Assembly: GCA_030745955.1 (NCBI GenBank)
Contig: JASLNQ010000083.1
Coordinates: forward strand, 1 to 8,112
DNA length: 8,112 nt
Source of the DNA: Dehalococcoidia bacterium
GTDB taxonomy: Bacteria; Chloroflexota; Dehalococcoidia; UBA1151; UBA1328
Direction: 5' to 3'
In this document: positions 5,615 through 8,112 of the stretch, piece after piece
Layout: every line of letters begins with the position of its first letter
Numbering within the stretch: the stretch's first letter is position 1
The notes under the pieces: generated by a model
The model's database searches: none
What the model was told of the DNA's origin: nothing
What the model saw: only the letters and a program-made list of their open reading frames with translations
Translations under genes and position numbers: made by a program

Positions 5615-6292
5615 CTACGGCGTGGGGGTGCTGGTCGCCGCCGCCGCTGCCGAAGTGGGCGTCGGACCCGCGGCTTCAGCAGTTGCAGCCTCTTCGGCCG
5701 TGGCGGTCGGAGTGGGCGTGCCGGGACCGAGTGTCACGACCGGGGGCGGGGTTGTCGCTGCGGGTGCAGCAGTGGCAGCCGGAGGCGGTGCTGTAGCTAC
5801 CGGTGCGGCAGTCGCAACCAACCCGGCCGCGGCGGTCGGAGTAGCTGTCGGAATAACCTCCACAAGCGGCAGGTCGCTCACGTCCGCAGAAGTCACAACG
5901 ACATCGTCGAAGTAGGTGTGCCCGCCGTTGCCACCGACATTCATCCCAACCGAACCGGCCAAATTCGTTTCGGAGGGGTCCACGTGGTCGATGAGCACCA
6001 GGCCGTCCAGTGATACGACGATTCGACTCCCGACTACAGCGACGGCCAGGTCGTGCCACACGCCCATTTCGGCAACGATGAATGCATTGGCCAGGATCCC
6101 GGTTTCGCTCCGCAGTACAACCTCGCTCCCCCCTGAATTGAACCAGACGGTATACGCACCACTCGGATTTTCGCGAACGGTCATCGTGGGGCCATGGTCA
6201 AGCCACTTCGATCGCATGGTGAACCGGTAATCCGACCACAAAGCCTCCGTCCTGTACCCGAAGTAGATATCACCGATCGCACTAAGAACACT
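5615..6292 (-). CDS. Concanavalin-A-like (LamG/DUF1080-type) domain protein with Thr/Pro/Ala-rich tail, 5' end missing
   Basis: The minus-strand frame ending at TAG 5617-5615 encodes a beta-sandwich pattern: IGDIYFGYRTEALWSDYRFTMRSKWLD, then VWHDLAVAVVGSRIVVSLDGLVLIDHVDPSETNLAGSVGMNVGG, then HTYFDDVVVTSA. This matches lectin/glucanase-like domains that bind or cleave glycans at the cell surface. From 5851 to the stop it becomes almost only Thr, Pro, Ala and Val, like extracellular stalks, and ends abruptly with no further domain. No signal peptide, start codon with ribosome binding site, or N-terminal domain strands are present. The frame stays open to an ATG at 6436, but that stretch is antisense to the regulator and looks like its shadow, so I place the recognisable 5' limit near 6292. 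The first internal ATG (6217) would cut into the domain. It is probably a truncated remnant or one half of a junction. A glycan-binding role is inferred from fold only. Confidence 0.65.
   Translation of the reverse strand, partial: SVLSAIGDIYFGYRTEALWSDYRFTMRSKWLDHGPTMTVRENPSGAYTVWFNSGGSEVVLRSETGILANAFIVAEMGVWHDLAVAVVGSRIVVSLDGLVLIDHVDPSETNLAGSVGMNVGGNGGHTYFDDVVVTSADVSDLPLVEVIPTATPTAAAGLVATAAPVATAPPPAATAAPAATTPPPVVTLGPGTPTPTATAEEAATAEAAGPTPTSAAAAATSTPTP
5618..5851 (-). repeat. Low-complexity Thr/Pro/Ala-coding stretch
   Basis: This stretch codes for about 78 residues of Thr, Pro, Ala and Val with little else. A 19-base unit recurs with one mismatch at 5695-5713 and 5824-5842, coding TPTATA-like segments. 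Repeats of this kind expand and contract by slippage, and they usually form exposed, flexible stalks in secreted proteins. Confidence 0.55.
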
Positions 6293-6326
6293 CTCCGGCC
6301 CATCGGGTTCGACGGTGGAAACCCGA

Positions 6327-8112
6327 ATGGAGCACCTTTCTCCCGACGCACGGTACCTGCTCGAAATCGCCGCCATGGGTGGTGCCGACACTGACCACGC
6401 CCTGCTCAAGACCCTCTTCGACCAGTCGATGCGCACCGACTTCGAAGCGTCGCTGAGCGAACTCGTAAACGCCCACTATCTCGAGGTTTCCGAAGGCGAA
6501 CCCGCCAGGATCCGGTCGACCAGCGAACTTGTGCGGCAGACCGTCGCATCAACTCTGCCATCCGCCGAAAGGGCCCGCATCCACGCCGACATGGTGGAAT
6601 CGCTGGTCGCCCGACCAACCGGCCAGCACCCCGAGCTGACCCTGGAAATCGCTCGTCACGCAGTGCAGGGGGTCGATCGGCTCGGCAACGACCGGGTAGC
6701 CGGATACTGCCTGGCAGCTGCAGAGATTCTCGCCTCGCAGTTCGACTGGGCCGGAATCGTCGACGTACTCAGGTCGGGTCTCAGCCTCATCGGACCGGAG
6801 ACACCCCCCAAACTGAAGGCCGACCTGCACGCCGCATACGGCATGGCCCTGGTCAGGTCGCGTGACACCTTCGTCGAGGTCGAGGCCGTGCAATCGATCG
6901 GACAGGCAATGGACTACTACATCCACGCCGGATCCCCGGACCGTGCACTGCAGGTGGCCCAGTTTCCGTTCGCAGCTGTGCCGGGCCGTATCGAAGCGAT
7001 AAAGCTCCTGGAGAAGGGACTGGAACTCGCCGCCGGTGATCCGCTGGCAACAGCCGGCCTCCTCAACCGGCTGTCGGTATTTGCCTCCATTTCGGAAGGT
7101 GATTCCGAAAAAGCCACAGCCCTGTCCGACCGCGCGCTCGCAATGGCTGAGGAATCTGGCGACCAGTCGATGGTTGCCGTGGTGCTCTCCGGTCGGACCC
7201 GCCTCGAATCCTCGATGTTCGAGAGCGAAAAAGCCATCGAGACCGCAACACGCGCACTCGAAATCGCCAGCGTTCATTCCATCGATTCCACCGCCTCCTT
7301 CAACGCCCACCTGTCGGCCGCCCATGCAGCCATGTTCCTGGGCAGGACCGATGACGCCACTCACCTGATGAACGCAGCCGTCAGGGCCACCCGGGCATCC
7401 GGAGACATCCAGCGGCAGGTCGGCGCGCTGTGGCTTGGTATCAGGCTGACCATGGATCGGGGCGATTTCGATACCGCGACCGATCTGAGCGAGCAGGCGT
7501 TCGCGGTGGCCCCCCGGTCAACCGGCGTCCTCGCATTGCGGGCCTGGATCGAATACGAACGCAGTAATCCGGCTTCGGGAGGCGAATTCCTGGAACAACT
7601 CCACTCGATCGAAGCCGTATCCCGGTCGAACGCAGTATTTGGCCTGACGCCGTGGGACTTGAAGTGCCAGGTACTCGGGTACGTCTATCAGATAACGGGC
7701 GACCATTCCATGCTCACCGAGGCCGAAGCCGTCGCTGCCGGCCGCGCGGCCGGGCCTGACGGCAACCTGTTTCAGCAGTTCACCGGCTTCAACGCCGTGG
7801 CTGCGCTCGCTGCAATTTCCGGCGACAGGTTCCGGGCCGCTGCGCTGCTCGCCGAATACGAGCGTGTGGCAGCTCAATACGATGTTCCCGACCTCTTCGC
7901 GCTCGCAATTGCCGGCCTTCACCGCACGCTTGGCGATACCCGGAAGGCCACCGACTTCTACGAGCGGGCCCTTGAATACAACAGGAAGAGCGAGTTCGCT
8001 CTCATGTCTGCCTACGCGAGCTTCGATTTTACGGGCATGTTGATCGACATCGGTGATGCGAAAACCCTCACCAGGGCGAGAAACGTGTTGCACACCGCCA
8101 TCGGCCTTGCCA
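6327..8112 (+). CDS. Winged-helix/TPR portion of a large AAA-type (LuxR/MalT-like) transcriptional regulator; partial at both ends
   Basis: From the ATG at 6327 the plus strand codes 595 residues without a stop to the right edge. The first ~90 residues (HLSPDARYLLEIAAMGG... to PSAERARIHADMVESLV) match the winged-helix segment that follows the AAA/STAND ATPase in MalT-like regulators and related ATPase-TPR proteins. The rest is an alpha-helical array of TPR-like hairpins, for example SEKATALSDRALAMAEESGD, KAIETATRALEIA, and DTRKATDFYERALEYN (537-552). Such arrays sense ligands or partners. A C-terminal LuxR helix-turn-helix or cyclase domain may lie beyond the edge. The expected P-loop ATPase (about 250-300 residues) should precede this part but is absent; upstream DNA codes another gene on the opposite strand. 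The frame is open back to 6267, and family-like sequence (STVETRMEHLSPDA) begins near 6309, ahead of the ATG. No convincing ribosome binding site precedes ATG 6327 or GTG 6315. It is probably 5'-truncated, hence perhaps non-functional, unless the sequence is misassembled. Confidence 0.8.
   Translation, partial: MEHLSPDARYLLEIAAMGGADTDHALLKTLFDQSMRTDFEASLSELVNAHYLEVSEGEPARIRSTSELVRQTVASTLPSAERARIHADMVESLVARPTGQHPELTLEIARHAVQGVDRLGNDRVAGYCLAAAEILASQFDWAGIVDVLRSGLSLIGPETPPKLKADLHAAYGMALVRSRDTFVEVEAVQSIGQAMDYYIHAGSPDRALQVAQFPFAAVPGRIEAIKLLEKGLELAAGDPLATAGLLNRLSVFASISEGDSEKATALSDRALAMAEESGDQSMVAVVLSGRTRLESSMFESEKAIETATRALEIASVHSIDSTASFNAHLSAAHAAMFLGRTDDATHLMNAAVRATRASGDIQRQVGALWLGIRLTMDRGDFDTATDLSEQAFAVAPRSTGVLALRAWIEYERSNPASGGEFLEQLHSIEAVSRSNAVFGLTPWDLKCQVLGYVYQITGDHSMLTEAEAVAAGRAAGPDGNLFQQFTGFNAVAALAAISGDRFRAAALLAEYERVAAQYDVPDLFALAIAGLHRTLGDTRKATDFYERALEYNRKSEFALMSAYASFDFTGMLIDIGDAKTLTRARNVLHTAIGLA

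Noticed and set aside
5562..5915. Plus-strand open frame rich in Val, Ala and Gly across the low-complexity region
   Set aside because: It is the antisense reading of the Thr/Pro/Ala stalk. The minus strand carries the recognisable WSDYRF...HTYFDD domain in the same continuous frame, so the minus strand is coding.
6293..6436. N-terminal extension of the minus-strand lectin-like frame up to an ATG at 6436
   Set aside because: It has no signal peptide or domain similarity that I can see, and it lies antisense to the conserved winged-helix segment of the regulator. It is treated as a shadow, although an automatic caller may include it.
6549..7364. Long minus-strand open frame (271 residues) opposite the regulator
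   Set aside because: Its translation is rich in Gly and Cys with no family pattern, and the plus strand gives a consistent TPR protein through the same bases. It is a GC-driven shadow.

Overview
The window is GC-rich, gene-dense bacterial DNA. No single gene fixes the taxon. The gene families (a gamma-glutamyltransferase-like protein, a Gal80-like oxidoreductase, a 'cyclase family' hydrolase, a Thr/Pro/Ala-tailed extracellular-type protein and a large winged-helix/TPR regulator), with dispersed palindromic repeats between genes, resemble environmental Chloroflexota such as SAR202/Dehalococcoidia. This is a guess from style, not a demonstrated placement.

Layout, left to right. Positions 1-661 (minus) hold the N-terminal part of a gamma-glutamyltransferase-family protein that runs off the left edge. 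A 327-base divergent spacer leads to a 366-residue Gfo/Idh/MocA oxidoreductase of the Gal80-like type (989-2089, plus). A 449-base spacer follows, holding two perfect copies of a 40-base repeat with a strong palindrome, a second repeat type, and a convincing sigma70-type promoter. The promoter drives dhaK (2539-3555) and probably dhaL (3658-4287), the substrate-binding and nucleotide-binding subunits of a dihydroxyacetone-type kinase. No dhaM is present in the window. A 20-base repeat occurs in opposite orientation on the two sides of the dhaKL unit. A cyclase-family metal hydrolase (4426-5343, minus) converges on dhaL. Its upstream region holds two related palindromes and a hairpin just before the ribosome binding site.

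The right third is the odd part. A minus-strand gene for a concanavalin-A-like domain with a Thr/Pro/Ala-rich tail (5615 to about 6292) and a plus-strand gene for a winged-helix/TPR regulator (about 6309 to the right edge) meet head to head. Both seem to lack their 5' portions at the same short stretch: the lectin-like domain has no secretion signal or first strands, and the regulator has no AAA/P-loop ATPase. This looks like a rearrangement breakpoint or an assembly junction. The regulator frame is open for the remaining ~1.8 kb and is the largest coding sequence here.

Functionally, the oxidoreductase and DhaK/DhaL kinase suggest catabolism of a small sugar, polyol or ketose. The GGT-like protein and cyclase-family hydrolase suggest hydrolysis of amides, peptides or lactones. 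That they form one pathway is inference. I do not see a clear new defence system or mobile element. The best leads are the head-to-head truncation, the repeats around dhaKL, and the altered active-site motifs in the GGT-like and Gal80-like proteins.
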